Source: Oscillospiraceae bacterium (GTDB taxonomy: Bacteria; Bacillota; Clostridia; Oscillospirales; Acutalibacteraceae). Taken from it: a stretch of DNA of 5,292 bases. Location of the stretch: assembly GCA_021640185.1 (NCBI GenBank), contig JAJXDX010000172.1:1-5292 (forward strand), in the 5' to 3' direction. Made by a program: the position numbers and the translations under genes. This document shows positions 5,291-5,292 of the stretch, piece by piece (within the stretch, counting starts at the first letter, position 1; every line of letters begins with the position of its first letter). The notes beneath the pieces are model-generated. The model saw only the letters and a list, made by a program, of their open reading frames with translations. It was not told the origin of the DNA and made no database searches.

Positions 5291-5292
5291 GC

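Noticed and set aside
1..5292. CRISPR array, tRNA/rRNA gene, transposase, toxin-antitoxin pair or other additional defence gene
   Set aside because: None was found on either strand by eye; the only defence genes supported are the methylase and endonuclease.

Overview
The window looks like a bacterial chromosome segment, most likely from a Firmicute (Clostridia-like). The reasons are strong AGGAGG-type ribosome binding sites, sigma-A-like promoter hexamers, compact U-tract terminators, and a Sau3AI/LlaKR2I-type restriction system next to a CsoR-box-controlled metal ATPase. The species cannot be named from the sequence. The right-hand ATPase part is clearly more GC-rich than the roughly 50% GC restriction-modification part, so the two probably have different histories.

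Layout. At 1-~110 there are the control signals and the first ~18 codons of a gene whose start resembles a Fur-family metal regulator; the reading then stops looking like that family, so it is probably a remnant. At 110-348 there is a non-coding leader with a good promoter (224-252) and two inverted repeats. At 349-1566 (+) lies a C5-cytosine DNA methyltransferase and at 1633-2991 (+) a Sau3AI-like GATC endonuclease. They form a complete type II restriction-modification pair, with a hairpin terminator/attenuator in the gap between them and a strong terminator (3044-3081) behind. At 3082-3209 there is a short stretch with no supported gene. On the minus strand follow a P1B-type metal-transporting ATPase (5230-3377) and a 56-residue two-helix membrane protein (3380-3210) that starts inside the ATPase stop codon. 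The ATPase promoter at the right edge carries two TATACCC/GGGTATA palindromes typical of CsoR-family repressors.

How the genes work together. The methylase should protect host GATC sites and the endonuclease should cut unmodified GATC in invading DNA. GATC sites flank the methylase -10 box and one sits in the loop of the intergenic hairpin, so methylation-sensed or attenuated control of the pair is possible but unproven. The ATPase and small membrane protein form a two-gene metal (probably copper) efflux operon under a CsoR-like repressor that is not encoded here.

The most notable anomaly is that the ATPase has all its other P-type motifs but lacks the His-Pro (SEHPL) motif of the nucleotide-binding domain, apparently through a short in-frame deletion. 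No wholly new system is evident; the restriction-modification pair belongs to a known family. The unusual parts are its regulation, its insertion point and the ATPase lesion.
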